Origin: Micromussa lordhowensis
Taxonomy: Eukaryota > Cnidaria > Anthozoa > Scleractinia > Lobophylliidae
Direction: 5' to 3'
NCBI GenBank assembly: GCA_964020085.1
Contig: OZ026608.1
Coordinates: 8,728,679-8,792,678 of the forward strand
DNA: 64,000 bases
Positions 1-11,274 of the stretch are shown piece by piece. Positions within the stretch are counted from its first letter, which is position 1, and every line of letters begins with the position of its first letter. The notes under the pieces were generated by a model. The model worked only from the letters and a program-made list of their open reading frames with translations. It searched no databases and was not told the origin of the DNA. The translations under genes and the position numbers were made by a program.

Positions 1-105
1 GCTCTTAGAGAGGAAGCAATTTGACAATCCGAGAAGTAAAACTTAATTAAAACTCAACAGAAAAAGGCTTCCCTGCTGTCATTGAGCAATATTTACGGTA
101 AGTGG
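1..105. repeat. Copy of the GPCR-cluster upstream module
   Basis: This stretch matches the module that recurs at 8246-8345, 14095-14195, 53886-53990 and, inverted, near 29240-29345. All share the run from 'aggaagcaatttgac' to 'gagcaatatttacgg'. At about position 105 it switches abruptly into the start of a different GPCR copy, so the window opens on a rearrangement junction inside the cluster. Confidence 0.7.
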
Positions 106-573
106 AATTCGATGTTAGTAACATGGCCTGAGGCTTTGCTTTTTCAATTGAACTGCACTGTCGATGAGCACAACCCTTAATCCATTAAGACATCTGTAAA
201 GACAGTTTATTTAGAAATGAAATGCATTCCTGCTGGTTTTAAAAGCTTTCCTTCTTTCTTTCTGATATTGAAACTTAAATTGGATTCTCTGTGCCCCTGA
301 TTGGCTAAAAAGCTTGCTCTCAAAACATGATACAGGGCTTTGGCTACTTTTATTTGCTAAATTAAGATTCCTTCTTTGCTTAAGGCAGGTGATTTACAAA
401 AGATAGTACTTAAGTGTACTATCTCATTTCGGTCCATCAATGAAACACGTCGGAACATTTAAAACAACTAACATATAGGTCATGGGTAAAAGATTCTTTC
501 TTTGCCAAGACCAACTGGTTTACAACTGAAGATAATAGTTAATGAAGACTTCATAATTGAAAGTAAATAAAAT
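106..573 (-). pseudogene. GPCR 5' remnant (first codons plus 5' flank only)
   Basis: Read on the minus strand, positions 123 down to about 104 encode the opening residues MLLTSNS of the gene at 2721-3791. The roughly 450 bp above matches the 5' flanks at 3792-4260 and 47409-47860. The rest of the coding region is absent and is replaced by the unrelated module at 1-105. This is a third copy of the promoter-side DNA of this subfamily, reduced to a non-coding relic. Confidence 0.65.
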
Positions 574-1309
574 GAACACCCAAGTTGAATCGTGCAGTGT
601 GAAACCTCCCACTCTGAGATTTCACTAGGGTATCTAAAGGATACGGTAATGCTGCGGCACATTCTGTTCATAGTGACATATTTTACGCAGTGATTTATCC
701 ATTTGCGCGTTCCAAGACTTACATTAACCTTTATTTCTCAAAGTAGTGTCAAATTGCGTTGTGTAACTTAAAATCTGTCCTTGTATGCATCAACTTCATG
801 CATGATGACGCGTCGATGGGGAGGTCTGAAAAGGGATCGGGACCAACAAGCACATAGTGATCTGAACTATGTTTGGACATAAAACGATACACATCAACCT
901 CCCCTTTATCAGGTCGCGAAAATCGATAGCTGTGGAAATTGCAGGAGCAGAAATCTAACTTATATTATGAGATTGACGCGCTGTCTACTGCGATAACGTG
1001 GCATCTAAAAATTTCTAGATTGTTAGATTTACCTGTAAAAGTTCAGTTGCAAACTATTTATTTGAATTATAATTGACCTTTTGTTGTTGTAACGTACAGC
1101 CTTAGATCAGTTACAACAAGATAAACTAAAACAGAGTTACTTGAGCAAAACTACAATATTACAAATTAACGAATGGTGTAGAATTATAGTAGCTACGAGC
1201 TTGTGAAAATACAATCACTGGAAAATAAAATACTGAATAGTGCATTTCAGAGGATATAATAGTTGACTTATCCCGAAACAAAGATTGATCTGAGCGTTAC
1301 AGTTTAATA
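574..1309. other. No gene seen
   Basis: AT-rich non-coding sequence duplicated at 44205-44935. The block around 595-1060 is nearly the same in both copies, but neither has an open frame with recognisable protein similarity. It includes a block near 940-1060 that recurs in weaker form at 5465-5580 and 49080-49200, so it belongs to the repeated cluster. Confidence 0.5.
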
Positions 1310-2430
1310 CTCTTTCTTCACTTATAATAATTGATAATTTCTCAATTTATATTGCGCTTTTAACATACAATGATGGAAAGCGCATTAAAATACTTTAATA
1401 TACTAAAGATGTACATAGACTAAATTTAACAATAATAAAGTAATTTAAGCGCTAACGGTTAAAAGCTAACTCAAAAAGATATGTTTTAAGACAAGATTTA
1501 AAAGTTAAATTAGAATCAATATTGCGCAGGCTTGAAGGGAGCGCGTTCCACAGCGTAGGCGCAGCTACGCTTAAAGATCTGTCACCCAAATATTTTTTTT
1601 TTTAATCTTCCTTGCTGGATGCAACAGAATAGTGCCTGAATTAGAGCGCAGTGAATAGCGTACATGCTTTCTTACATAAATTAAATCGCTATAAGCTGGT
1701 GCCATACCATTTAGTTCTTTAAAAGTTAAAGGTAGAATTTTAAAATGTATTCTATATCTAACTGACAGTCAGTGTAATTCTTGCAAAGCGGGCGTAATAT
1801 GGTCATATTTGCGGCTTGAAGTTAGTAACCTAGCTGCTGCGTTCTGCACTCTCTGCAATTTAGTTATTACACAATCTTGAGTCCATAAAGAAGTCCATTG
1901 CAATAGTCAATTCTGCTTGTAACGAAAGTGTACAGAACCATTTCTAATTTATTTTTAGCTAAAAATTTACTTATTCGCTTAATATTGTGAAGCCAGAAAA
2001 AAGTCGCGCTACAAGACTTGGAAATATGGGTAGACATGGAGAAGTTAGAGTCAAAGCATGAGCCACGATTGCGCACTTCAGACACGGGCTTAATCATGTG
2101 TCTGTTGTGCCATCAGGGACCGTAAAAGGATTCATTTTCAACACTTGCTGTTTAAATCCGACAACAAGAAATTCAGTCTTATCATCATTAATTTCTAGTT
2201 TCTCCTGGTACATCCATTTTCTTAAGTCACTACTCCATTTTGCCATGGCGCACACCGCCTCTGTCTGAACACTTCGGACTGTTCGTCTTAATTAAAGACA
2301 AGTCGAGTCGAGTACCATCAGCAAAGCAATGAGCATCAGGTGGGTGCACTTGTTTCATCTCCAAGAGCTTCGAGGCGTAAACCACAGGGAAGCGGACCTC
2401 GACAGCTTCCTTGTGAGACACCGAAGCGCA
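1310..2430 (-). pseudogene. Degraded CR1/L2-like LINE, reverse transcriptase C-terminal half
   Basis: Minus-strand frames encode the 3' half of a non-LTR reverse transcriptase. A decayed catalytic-box region reads HCFADGTRLDLS (normally YADDTQLYLS). The post-RT segment reads SKSCSATFFWLHNIKRISK and then VTSRIDYCNGLLYGL, typical of the thumb of CR1/L2-clade elements. Stops and frameshifts split it, and the second catalytic Asp is Gly, so it is dead. The 1310-1500 end is AT-rich and LINE 3'-UTR-like. The same insertion occurs at 44936-46060, so it predates the A/B duplication. Confidence 0.75.
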
Positions 2431-2720
2431 AATCGAAAGCTATCTGATTTAATATGAAAGAGCAGCATGTCTTTCTTTTGGTTCATTGGCTTTCCAGTGA
2501 ATGGGCTGAGTGAGGTACTGAAAAAACTTAACCATGAAAATAGACATTCATCTTAAAACTGATATACATGAATTTTCGATAATCTGCTGAAGACAATTTC
2601 AGTACATCTGCTCTTCCTCTTAGACCTAAAAGAAAGCGGCTTATGATAATAACCTACTGAGGAGTGTCATCAAATGTTTCTTGAAAGTTTTATGTGTCCT
2701 TTCAAGTTCGTTGACAGTTT

Positions 2721-3791
2721 TCACCGCGGAGGAAGATTCCTGACTCCTTTTAGTGTTATTCGTTCTCGTTTCGCCCTTTTATTATCCCGCATTCCACAGA
2801 AATAACACACAATGTTTCTCAATCCACGACGGTAACTTTCCGCGAATGAGAGGCAAATTGTTGGATTGACAACAGAAGATGAGAAAAACATCAAACTTGA
2901 CATAGGGTAAAAAGATTTCCAAAAAGCACAAGAAGGTTCCCGTCTATGAACGAAAAAAGTGTAAGGAATAACACAAATGTAGAACAGCACTAAGATAGCA
3001 ACCGCCATTTGAGTAGCTTGTCTTCGCTTCTTTACAGAGTGTTGTCGTTCACATTGTGCGACATTCGCAAGGGCTTTATTCCTCCTTTTTAAGGAAATCA
3101 CTACTGCAGTGTATAAAACGGTTACAACAAACAACGGAGCCAAAAAGCGTATGGTTACATGAAGCCAGTAATATACTTCACTAGCTTCCTTGCTAGCAAA
3201 TATTGATTTTAATTTCACTGGACTACAATACGTGCTATTTCCAAGTTCAACAACCTCCCAAGTTATCAACGACGGAAAATAGAAAACGCCTGCTAAAATC
3301 CACGAAGAAGCTATAGCTGTTGTGCGTATCTTGCTTGAAATAAGCCCAAATTTCAATGGAAAAACCACAGCGACAAATCTATCAACTGCTATCCACACCA
3401 AGCTTTGAACAGAAACAAAAAGAGACACCGAGCTTGCGAAAGTAAACAACTTGCACAATGTCGATCCTAAGATTCCACCTACATGCCAATGCCACGAGCC
3501 AGTGACTATTTTAGTTATTTGATCAGGAATGAAAACCAGTGCGAAAAGCAGATCTGAGACAGCCATGTTCACGATGAAATAGTTCATTGTCTTTCGTAAA
3601 TCTGGACGCTTGTAGACAATGATGATTATGAAGATGTTCCCAAATAAACTGCCCAGTAGAATAAAGCAATATGCGCAAAGTTTTGAAATTCTCTCTGCAG
3701 TCGAATCAACAAAGACACATGTCGAGTTTTGTTGGGAAAACGCAGTTTGATTGCGAAAAACAGAAATCGTCGAATTCGATGTTAGTAACAT
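2721..3791 (-). CDS. Rhodopsin-like (class A) GPCR, intact
   Basis: Single-exon, 356 residues, probably a plasma-membrane neuropeptide/amine-like receptor; the ligand cannot be inferred. TM1 is about residues 38-60 with GN at 51-52, and TM2 carries NMAVSDLL (75-82). Cys113 and Cys189 form the conserved TM3-ECL2 disulfide pair. The TM3 end is DRF (137-139) in place of DRY. TM6 is FYICVIP (270-276), without the usual CWxP. TM7 ends NPTIC (309-313) instead of NPxxY. N-glycosylation sequons lie at N6, N14, N22 and N185, and a basic ICL3 has KKRRQ (254-258). The start matches the paralogue at 47408. Relative to 50088-51227, four extra bases near the 3' end replace the last 20-odd residues with PR and a stop. 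The tail is therefore short, but all seven helices are intact. Confidence 0.88.
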   Translation of the reverse strand: MLLTSNSTISVFRNQTAFSQQNSTCVFVDSTAERISKLCAYCFILLGSLFGNIFIIIIVYKRPDLRKTMNYFIVNMAVSDLLFALVFIPDQITKIVTGSWHWHVGGILGSTLCKLFTFASSVSLFVSVQSLVWIAVDRFVAVVFPLKFGLISSKIRTTAIASSWILAGVFYFPSLITWEVVELGNSTYCSPVKLKSIFASKEASEVYYWLHVTIRFLAPLFVVTVLYTAVVISLKRRNKALANVAQCERQHSVKKRRQATQMAVAILVLFYICVIPYTFFVHRREPSCAFWKSFYPMSSLMFFSSSVVNPTICLSFAESYRRGLRNIVCYFCGMRDNKRAKRERITLKGVRNLPPR

Positions 3792-5639
3792 GGCCTAACG
3801 CTTTGCTTTTTAAATCGAACTGCACTGTCGAAGCTAACCCTTTGGAGGCACAGCCTTTAATGCATTAAGACATCTGTAAAGACAGTTTATTTGAAATGAA
3901 ATGCAGTCCTACTGGTTTTAAAAGCTTTTCTTCTTTCCTAGTGACATTGAAACTTAGATTGGATTCTCTGTGCCCCTGATTGGCTAAAAAGCTTGCTCTC
4001 AAAACATGATGCAGGGCTTTGGCTGCTATTATTTGCTAAATTTAGATTCCTTCTTTGCTTTAGGCAGGTGATTTACAAAAGATAGTCCTTAAATGTACTA
4101 TCTCATTTCGCTCCACCAATGGAACACGTCGGAACATTTAAAACAAATAACATTTAGGGATGGGTAAAAGATTATTTCTTTGCCCAGACCAGCTGCTTTA
4201 CAAAAGATAATAGTTACGTACTGAACACTTCATAAAGGAAAGTAAATAAAATGCCAAGTATCTCATTTCGGGCAACTGGTTTTAAAAGCTTTCACAGATG
4301 AAACAAAAAATCTTTAGGCGCAGGTTAAACAAGTTTGCTCTCATCCCAAGTTATTTGTTAAGTTCGCAGTAGCTTAACTGCAAACGGAATAAGAAATATC
4401 CGTTCAAAATATTTCATTGTCATTGTTTAAAGAATCATTTTGCAACGATTTTCTATATTTTAAGTTCAGGTTTCTACGCTTAGTCGACAGAAAAATTGTC
4501 CGTGACATCTAAGGAAGGAACCAAATTAGATTGCATGCAATACAGCGAATGAAAGCAAAGTCATGAAGTGACCCATAAACACCTTGACCAGAGTTTTACA
4601 TGTCTTCAATAAGATGCGAGATCAGTTCGACCCAAGAAAGGCATAAAAATCGGTAAAGGCGCTTTCTGTGAAAAGAGACTCAGTTGCTCGGAGCTTTGCG
4701 CGAGGAAAGGTGGCCAAGAGTTACTTGATCATTTTTTGGAAACTTTTCACATTTCCGACTTTTTAGGAAGACAACGACAATCGTGTCACAGATGTCAGAG
4801 AGCGGTTTTCAGTTAAGTTTCGAAAAGTAATTGGTTTTGCATGGCTACGCAACAAGATTGGCCAAAATAATTGGCGTCACTTTTTCATTTAATCAAAAGT
4901 AAAACTTCTTGTTCAATCTCGCACGTTTTTCCCCGCGTTGCGTCAGCATTATATATCTACTTCGAATCTTGTTTGGTTCACCGTATTGTCTGTGCCATTT
5001 GTGTTTTTCTGGAGTGATTACTAAGGTTTTGGTCTTATTCTTGGAACGGGAGTCATTTCATTTTGAAGGCAATATAATTTAGTTAAAATCTTGGCGGAAA
5101 AAGGTTTCGTTATCAGCTCAAAGTTAACAAGGATGTTGGTGATGCTCTCGACCTGTGACGACATTAAAGGATTTTATTGACAGGCGGAAGTTAAAACTAC
5201 GTTTAGTGGACAGATGCAGGAATAATATAAAAGCGTCAGTTTACTCTTTATGTAATTACCGCGGATATTAAACAGGTACCTTTTGTATTGAACGAAAAAG
5301 GAATTTACAATTTCACCATAAATTATATTACTTCTGTGAGTTAGGTAGCCATTAGGTACATTAACCCGTTTTATGTTTTCAATGGGCTAAAAAAGCGACA
5401 TCGTGAAATCAAAATACTTAAACTCTGTGTGAAGATCGAACTAACGTAACGTCCTTCAGATATCTAAGTCAGATCATGAGACTGACTCGCTGCCTACTAT
5501 GCTAACGAGACATCTACAAATTTCTAACCTGCTAGATTTACATGTAAAAGTTCTTTTGCATACTATTAATTTGAAGTATAATTGATCTTATTTTAAGTGC
5601 AGCCTTAGATTAACAAGAAAAAGTAAAATGAAATTACTT
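3792..5639. other. GPCR 5' flank and intergenic DNA, no gene seen
   Basis: The part next to the GPCR (3792-4260) is the 5' flank also present at 106-573 and 47409-47860. The remainder aligns with 47860-49240 in block B without a conserved long frame. A minus-strand frame of 69 residues at 48109-48318 in B has a stop in A (around 4500-4760), which argues against a gene. Promoter elements could not be assigned with confidence. Confidence 0.5.
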
Positions 5640-6557
5640 GAGTAACACTACAAAAATACAAAACGGTTATCAGAAATAACGGAGCGATAAAGCGGCTTGT
5701 CACGTGATACCAGTAATATCCTTATCTAGCTTCCTTGATGGGAAAGATTGATGTTTGTTGTCTAGGCTACAAACGCGTTATTCCTACGTTGAATCAGTCC
5801 CGAAATGTTGTCGTTCACATTGTGCGACATTCATGAGGGCTTTACTCCTCCTTTTTAAGGAAATCACTATTGCAGTGTATAAAACGGTTACCACAAACAA
5901 CGGAGCCAAAAAGCGGAGGGTTACATGAGGCCAGTAATATACTTCACTAGCTTCCTTGCTAGGAAAAATTGATTTTAATTTCACTGGACTACAATACGTG
6001 CTATTTCCATGTTCAACAACCTCCCAAGTTATCAACGATGGAAAATAGAAAACCCCTGCTAAAATCCACGTAGAAGCTATAGCTGTTGTGCGTATCTTGC
6101 TTGAAATCAGCCCAAATTTCAATGGAAAAACCACAGCGACAAATCTATCAACTGCTATCCACACCAAGCTTTGAACAGAAACAAAAAGAGACACCGAGCT
6201 TGCGAAATAAAACAACTTGCACAATGTCAATCCTAAGATTCCACTGACGTGCCAATGCCACGAGTCAGTGACTATTTGAGTTATTTGGTCAGGAATTATA
6301 ACCAGTGGGAAAAGCAGATCTGAGACAGCCATGTTCACGATGAAATAGTTCATTGTCTTTCGTAAATCTCGACGCTTGTAAACGATGACGATGACAAAGA
6401 TGTTCCCGAAAAAACTGCCCAGTAGAATAAAACAAAATGCGCAAACTTTAGAAATTCTCTGTGCATTCGATTCAACGTTGAAACATGTCCAGTTCTGTTG
6501 CCCAAGTGTAGTTTCATTGCCAGTTACTGAGATTGTGTTGTTGTTTTCCAATGACAT
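5640..6557 (-). pseudogene. GPCR truncated by a deletion that fuses it to a neighbouring relic
   Basis: Starts as a near-identical copy of the intact receptor at 50088-51227: 257 residues covering the N terminus to TM5 and the start of ICL3, with DRF at the TM3 end. After 'AQCERQH' the frame reads five foreign residues and stops. The DNA shows why: block A lacks 49425-50476 of block B, so the gene's TM5/ICL3 joins directly to the ECL2-TM5 relic (5640-5795) that lies downstream in B. TM6, TM7 and the tail are gone. The product would be a five-helix protein, unlikely to signal, although dominant-negative forms of truncated GPCRs are known in general. I class it as a pseudogene. Confidence 0.8.
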
Positions 6558-7529
6558 GATTTCCTCTTTTGCTTTTCAGCCGCGTACTGTCGGTGCGAGC
6601 GTTTTAACAGAGGCTAGAATACATCCTTCGTCGCAATTTAATCGGAAATGAATTTCAATTCCACCGGTTCAATGTCATCAGTCAAAGGTTTAATTTAAAA
6701 GCCATTGTAATGTAGTTTTATCTCACTAATTTCTAATGAAGAAAAACTGAATCGGCTAAACGATTTATTTGGTGTACAGCCTAAAAGTAAAGGTTCCCAG
6801 AAATAACATGACTGTGTGGAGTATTCGTGTACTAAACAACACAATTACTGTGGGAGAAACTAATTTTTTCTGCCTACTTTTGCAAACAAATAATTTCTTT
6901 TATCTGTTAGAGAGGAAGTAATTTGACATTCCTAGCAATAAAGCTTAATTAAGAATTAATAGAAAAAGGCTTTCCCTGATCAGTGGCGTTGAGTTAGGAC
7001 AACAAAGATGAATGTTCATCAAATAACGTGGATAAGAGGATCAACCGGAGATGAGAAAGCTGGTATGAATGGTTAAAAGCAGGTCGGAAACTTTTGCATT
7101 TTGCTAAACGGTATATTTTTTGTCTCATCTGGTCCCTAACCTCGATCAGGCACTGAATCATTTCAAAACAACACGATTTCGAACAGCCTTGTTGAGAAAC
7201 GCAGGCGGTGTATGTCAGGTCGTAACGGTTCCGACTGATTTTCTTTTCTTAAACTTGGTGAATTGCTAATGAGTTTAAGAGGGGGTCTGCTCTCAGTTGA
7301 GATTTTTAGGATTTTATTTCTTTTGTCTTGCTATATCAAACACTTAAGACAGTGTTTCACCAAATGTCGAACCTTCTCGAACTTCGTCAGAATTACTTCG
7401 CTGCTCGCCGTCTATTCGACTCTCTTCTTGGTGTTTGGAAACGTGGTAAAACACAGTCTCGAGTGTTTGATTTAGAAACTTCTTCACGGAGGTTTTTCAA
7501 GCCCTTTTAAAGTCACTTGCTCTCGTTTC
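6558..7529. other. GPCR 5' flank, no gene seen
   Basis: Matches 51228-52194 in block B almost base for base. Small open frames (for example 7263-7475) are conserved only because the duplication is recent. They show no recognisable domain and overlap each other in different frames. Confidence 0.45.
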
Positions 7530-7800
7530 GCCACCAAGTTATTTTTCCGCATTCTGCCGCAGGGACACTATGAAAATGTTTCTAAACCCACAAATGACAC
7601 TGAGTGAAATTACTGGATTAACAATAGAAGATGAGAAAAACATTAAGGACGCTGGAAACTGAAATGATTGAGTTATCTGAACATAAAGTAAAACCAGCGA
7701 GAGAAGTAAAATGGGACACGGTCATGTTCACGATGAAATTGTTCATCGTTTTCTCGTAAATCTTGAAGCTTGTAGACAATGATGATTATGAGGATTTTGT
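7530..7800 (-). pseudogene. GPCR relic, TM1/TM2 joined to TM7
   Basis: Minus-strand translation in shifting frames gives the TM1-TM2 loop (IIIIVYKLQDLRE, then NNFIVNMTV in the B copy), a short TM2-like piece, and then the TM7 end (MFFSSSIVNPVISLS) with the first part of the tail. TM3-TM6 are missing and frames are broken. The block B counterpart (52195-53430) has an extra element inserted. Shares parentage with the other cluster receptors. Confidence 0.7.
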
Positions 7801-8209
7801 ATGTTAGTTTGCAACTTTTTCACTGCAGAGCATTACCGGTCTAGATGGAAAGATCTAGACCGTTTTGAATATCGATTGCAGCCAATCAAATTCTGTAGTT
7901 GTGAGACAGAGCCATATAATAATTACCAAGCTTTAATGTATGCAGGCTGGCTCCAAAATTACTTTTATACCATCGAGACACCAAATACATTTGAAAACAG
8001 AAATGTCACACGCTATAATCTAAGAAGATTTACAAGAATATTTTCAGCCTAAAATCGACAGAAAAATAAAAATGTTCAACCTCGGCGGAAAAAAATCAAT
8101 TTTCTTATGAAAAACTGAAGAGTGTGCTTCATTCGTGTACTAACCAAGACGACTGCTGTGGAAAAAAACAGACGTCTGTACTACCACTTAGGTTGTTGTT
8201 TTTTTTTTC

Positions 8210-9060
8210 TGCCTACTTTGACAAACAAGTAATTTCCTTGTACAGGCTCTTAGGGAGGAAGCAATTTGACAATCCGAGAAGTAAAACTTAATTAAAACTC
8301 AACAGAAAAAGGTTTCCCTGCTGTCATTGAGCAATATTTACGGTTAGTCAGATGGATGTTCATTGATGATGCAATCAATCTTACAGCCTTTTGTAATCCC
8401 GTACAGTTGATAAGAATGGCTTTGGAACGAGAAAGCTGTCATGATAGTTTAATATATAGCGGATCGCAAATTTCTTCTCTTCGGAGAGCCGTCTATCTTT
8501 TCAAATAAAATGTGCCAAGGGTTCTCCTTGATTCCTATAACCTCGATCCGAATTAAATCGATTCAATTCAAGGGCAACAAAAATAGGCTTTTGGAGCAGA
8601 TAGAGCGCTGCATTTCTCGTGAAATTTCTTTCTGCTTTTTCTGTTCCCATTTCCATACTCGCTGTGAAATCGAGCATATTCAATCTTTGGTGGACAAAGC
8701 TCTTGTACCAGAATAATGTAAAGCATATTAAAATCTTTTATGTATGTTATCAAAAGCTAAAGCTGTAAAAAATGCCTGAAATAACGCCAAAAAGGATTTT
8801 CCATAGGAACTCGAGAAAATAAATTTCAAAGTTCAGAGAAGTAATTGTGCAAATCCAGGTAAATTTTCATCACCAGTGACATTTCACCAGTACTTTCAAG
8901 TGTTTCTCATGGACTTCAAAATTTGTATTTGATATTTTATGTTGCTATAATTGATTTCTTTTGCGAAGATGTTTAAAACAGTCGCGCAGAAGTTTGCAAT
9001 ATGATGCAAATAAAATGATCTTGGTACAAAGTTTTTGTCCCGAATAGTTACTCGAATTTC
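8210..9060. repeat. GPCR-cluster upstream module
   Basis: Contains the 'aggaagcaatttgacaatcc' block (8252 onwards) and a downstream block near 8790-9030 ('ggaactcgagaaaataaa', 'tttgcaatatgatgcaaat'). The same series occurs at 53880-55190, in part at 14090-14620, and inverted at 25490-25710, 31370-31600 and 28800-29345. It is the DNA that lies 5' of several GPCR copies and has travelled with them. No coding potential seen. Confidence 0.6.
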
Positions 9061-9529
9061 GGGTAGGTTCCTTCTTAAACTTGAGTCGAAATAGTGTTAT
9101 TCATTTGTCTTAATAATACTGAAGGCATGTTTACAAACATCAAGGAAGTATTTTTTTTTTTGGATTTTATTAATTTTTTGCAGCATACTGCTAGTAATTT
9201 ACAAGACTTAACAAATTTTAAACATTATTATTAAACTACTTACAATACACGTTACGCTACATCATTCACAATACAAAACTGAAATAGTTTCGTTTTATTA
9301 TACACACACACACGCACCTACATATACACAACAATACAACATGTGACTGACGGACTGACCCTTATGTTTTTCAGATGTAAACAGCAGACATAATATAAAA
9401 TTCAACAGCACTCTCGGTGCATAGGTTATGAGTCAAATTTGCCCCATTTCGCTGTATGAAACAATAACTTATTTTTTGACTTTGCAATAACTAATCCAAG
9501 ATTTTGAATCTTCCTTAATCTAGACATGA
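9061..9529. other. Spacer with (CA)n microsatellite
   Basis: Non-coding, aligned to 55200-55660 in block B. A CA-rich microsatellite sits at about 9300-9335 and its counterpart near 55440-55470 differs in length, as expected for slippage. Confidence 0.5.
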
Positions 9530-10300
9530 AAACTTTGACTTTAGGGAAACGTTATTTTGCAACGGCAAGAATACATAATTACTTTGTTATTTATATCTAC
9601 CTTTAATGTGCAAAGCCATTTATTAGCTTCTGCCCGGAATTCTTTTCTTTTAAGATATTTTCGAGGGATTCGTTTTCCTTTCCACAGAAAGAACATGCTG
9701 GAGAAGGCACAAGGCCAATTTTATACAAAAAGGCATTTGTCACTAGGTATCTGTTTAGAACGTGAGTCGTATGTAAAGGGAACTCCCAAAATGTTTACTG
9801 AGTGTTTTTATTTTAAGGTTCTTTATTTCGGTGTTATTTCTTAGGGAGAAGCGTTTCCGTGTAACATCTCTTCAGACTTATCGTGATTAATCCTGAGGCC
9901 TGAACATTCTCCAAATGCTTCTACAAGTTCTAAAAGTCTTTTAAGAGAATTACCGTTCTTTAAAAAGCCGGTCAAATCATCAGCAAACAACCCTAACTTT
10001 ATCTCCTAAGTATCTACTGTAATTCCTTGAATATCTTCAATTGCTCCTTGGTATACTAATACATAAAATTTCTAACACAATAACAAACAAGTTAGCAGAG
10101 AGTGGATCTCCCTGCCTTACTCCAACTTCAACTGAGAAAGGTGCAGTAGAAAAGCCATTATTAAGGACACAGCTTGATTTGATTTTCTTAAAATCAATAC
10201 CAATCATTTTAATGTTAATACAATATCTTTCCGTAAATTCCATAATATCTTCAACTGTTCTTAATTATTGCATTACAAATTGGTTTGCATTCACACACGC
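9530..10300 (-). pseudogene. L1/Tx1-like LINE reverse transcriptase fragment
   Basis: The minus strand encodes GVRQGDPLSANLFVIVLE (10243-10037 frame), the L1-clade form of the RT box before the catalytic loop. Further on, in broken frames, it gives SGLRINHDKSE and then FTYDSR, typical of L1/Tx1 thumb regions. Cysteine-bearing text near 9700 suits the C-terminal part. Frameshifts are frequent. The block B copy is 55660-56430, so it predates the duplication. Confidence 0.7.
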
Positions 10301-10319
10301 ACAGTGGTTATAATGTTCG

Positions 10320-11250
10320 CAGGACTGTCTCTAATCTTTTGGCTTTGGCTTTTGAACGATCAATCGCGCACTATCGTTCATGATACGTTGGAGTGTTTGC
10401 ATATGATGGTCATGAACTCCATAGAGGAGACTGTTGCAATAATCTAACCTCTGGTTATAAATGCACGAATAGGTTTCTCAGTACATTTACTTGTGAGGTA
10501 TTTTCGTATGTGTTGGATATTATACACATAGAAGAATGCACCAGAAACTCAGTCTTATCATCGTTTAACATCAACTTATCATTAATCATCCAAGAACGAA
10601 TAGCTACGATGAAGGTCTCTAGCATCTAGCGCCTCAGCTTCACACGTACCCTCCAAGGGGAGAAATGACAAACATAATTGAGTCTATATACGAGTGTGCA
10701 GACGACAGGTGAGATTTAATTACACTGAAAAGTTTGCTAGCATAGATAGTAAAAAGTAGGGGACCAAGCCATGAACCCAGAGGCACCCCACATTCTAGGC
10801 CAAACGTTTTGGAAAGAGCAACATTAATTGTAACTTGTTGCGATCGGCCTTCCAAATAGGATCGAAACCATTGAAGAGTGACCCACGTAGGCCGAGCAGT
10901 GACTGAAGATTCGAATAAGAATGTCATGGTCCACGGTTTCAAAGGCGGCGCTAAGGCCCAAAAGAACTAGAAGTGTTACATGACCCGTATCCGCAGCGGC
11001 TTCACTTCATTGTTTTGGGAGGCCGTTGCGATACAACAGTTTGTTGTAATCTATGTCGTGGTAAAACCAAGTACTTCTTTTTTGGTTTGCATTGTTAATG
11101 ATGAAGTCCAGTTGTCTCAACTTTGCGACAGCAGGGTCCACTTCCACATCAAATTCGGAGAACAGCCATTTCCTAACAAGGATAGTGTTAGCTTATTTAT
11201 AACCCTTCTTTTTGTTTGGTCAATTCGTCCAAACAGCTTGCTTCCAGAAT
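10320..11250 (-). pseudogene. CR1/L2-like LINE reverse transcriptase fragment
   Basis: Minus strand, from the RT palm near 11250: LSAAFETVDHDILI (about 10970-10910), then CGVPLGSWLGPLLFTIYASKL (normally GVPQGSCLGPLLF) in the frame 10942-10640. The catalytic YADD site has become YIDS, so it is inactive. Downstream text to 10320 suits the thumb (FLYNIQHIRKYL). Part of the element between these is missing here but partly retained in block B (58411-58615, 60567-61270). Confidence 0.75.
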
Positions 11251-11274
11251 AATTAATATAATAGCCAGCATGAA

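Noticed and set aside
7263..7510. Two overlapping ORFs conserved at 51930-52177
   Set aside because: They overlap in different frames and their conservation is explained by the recent block duplication, not by selection that I can see.
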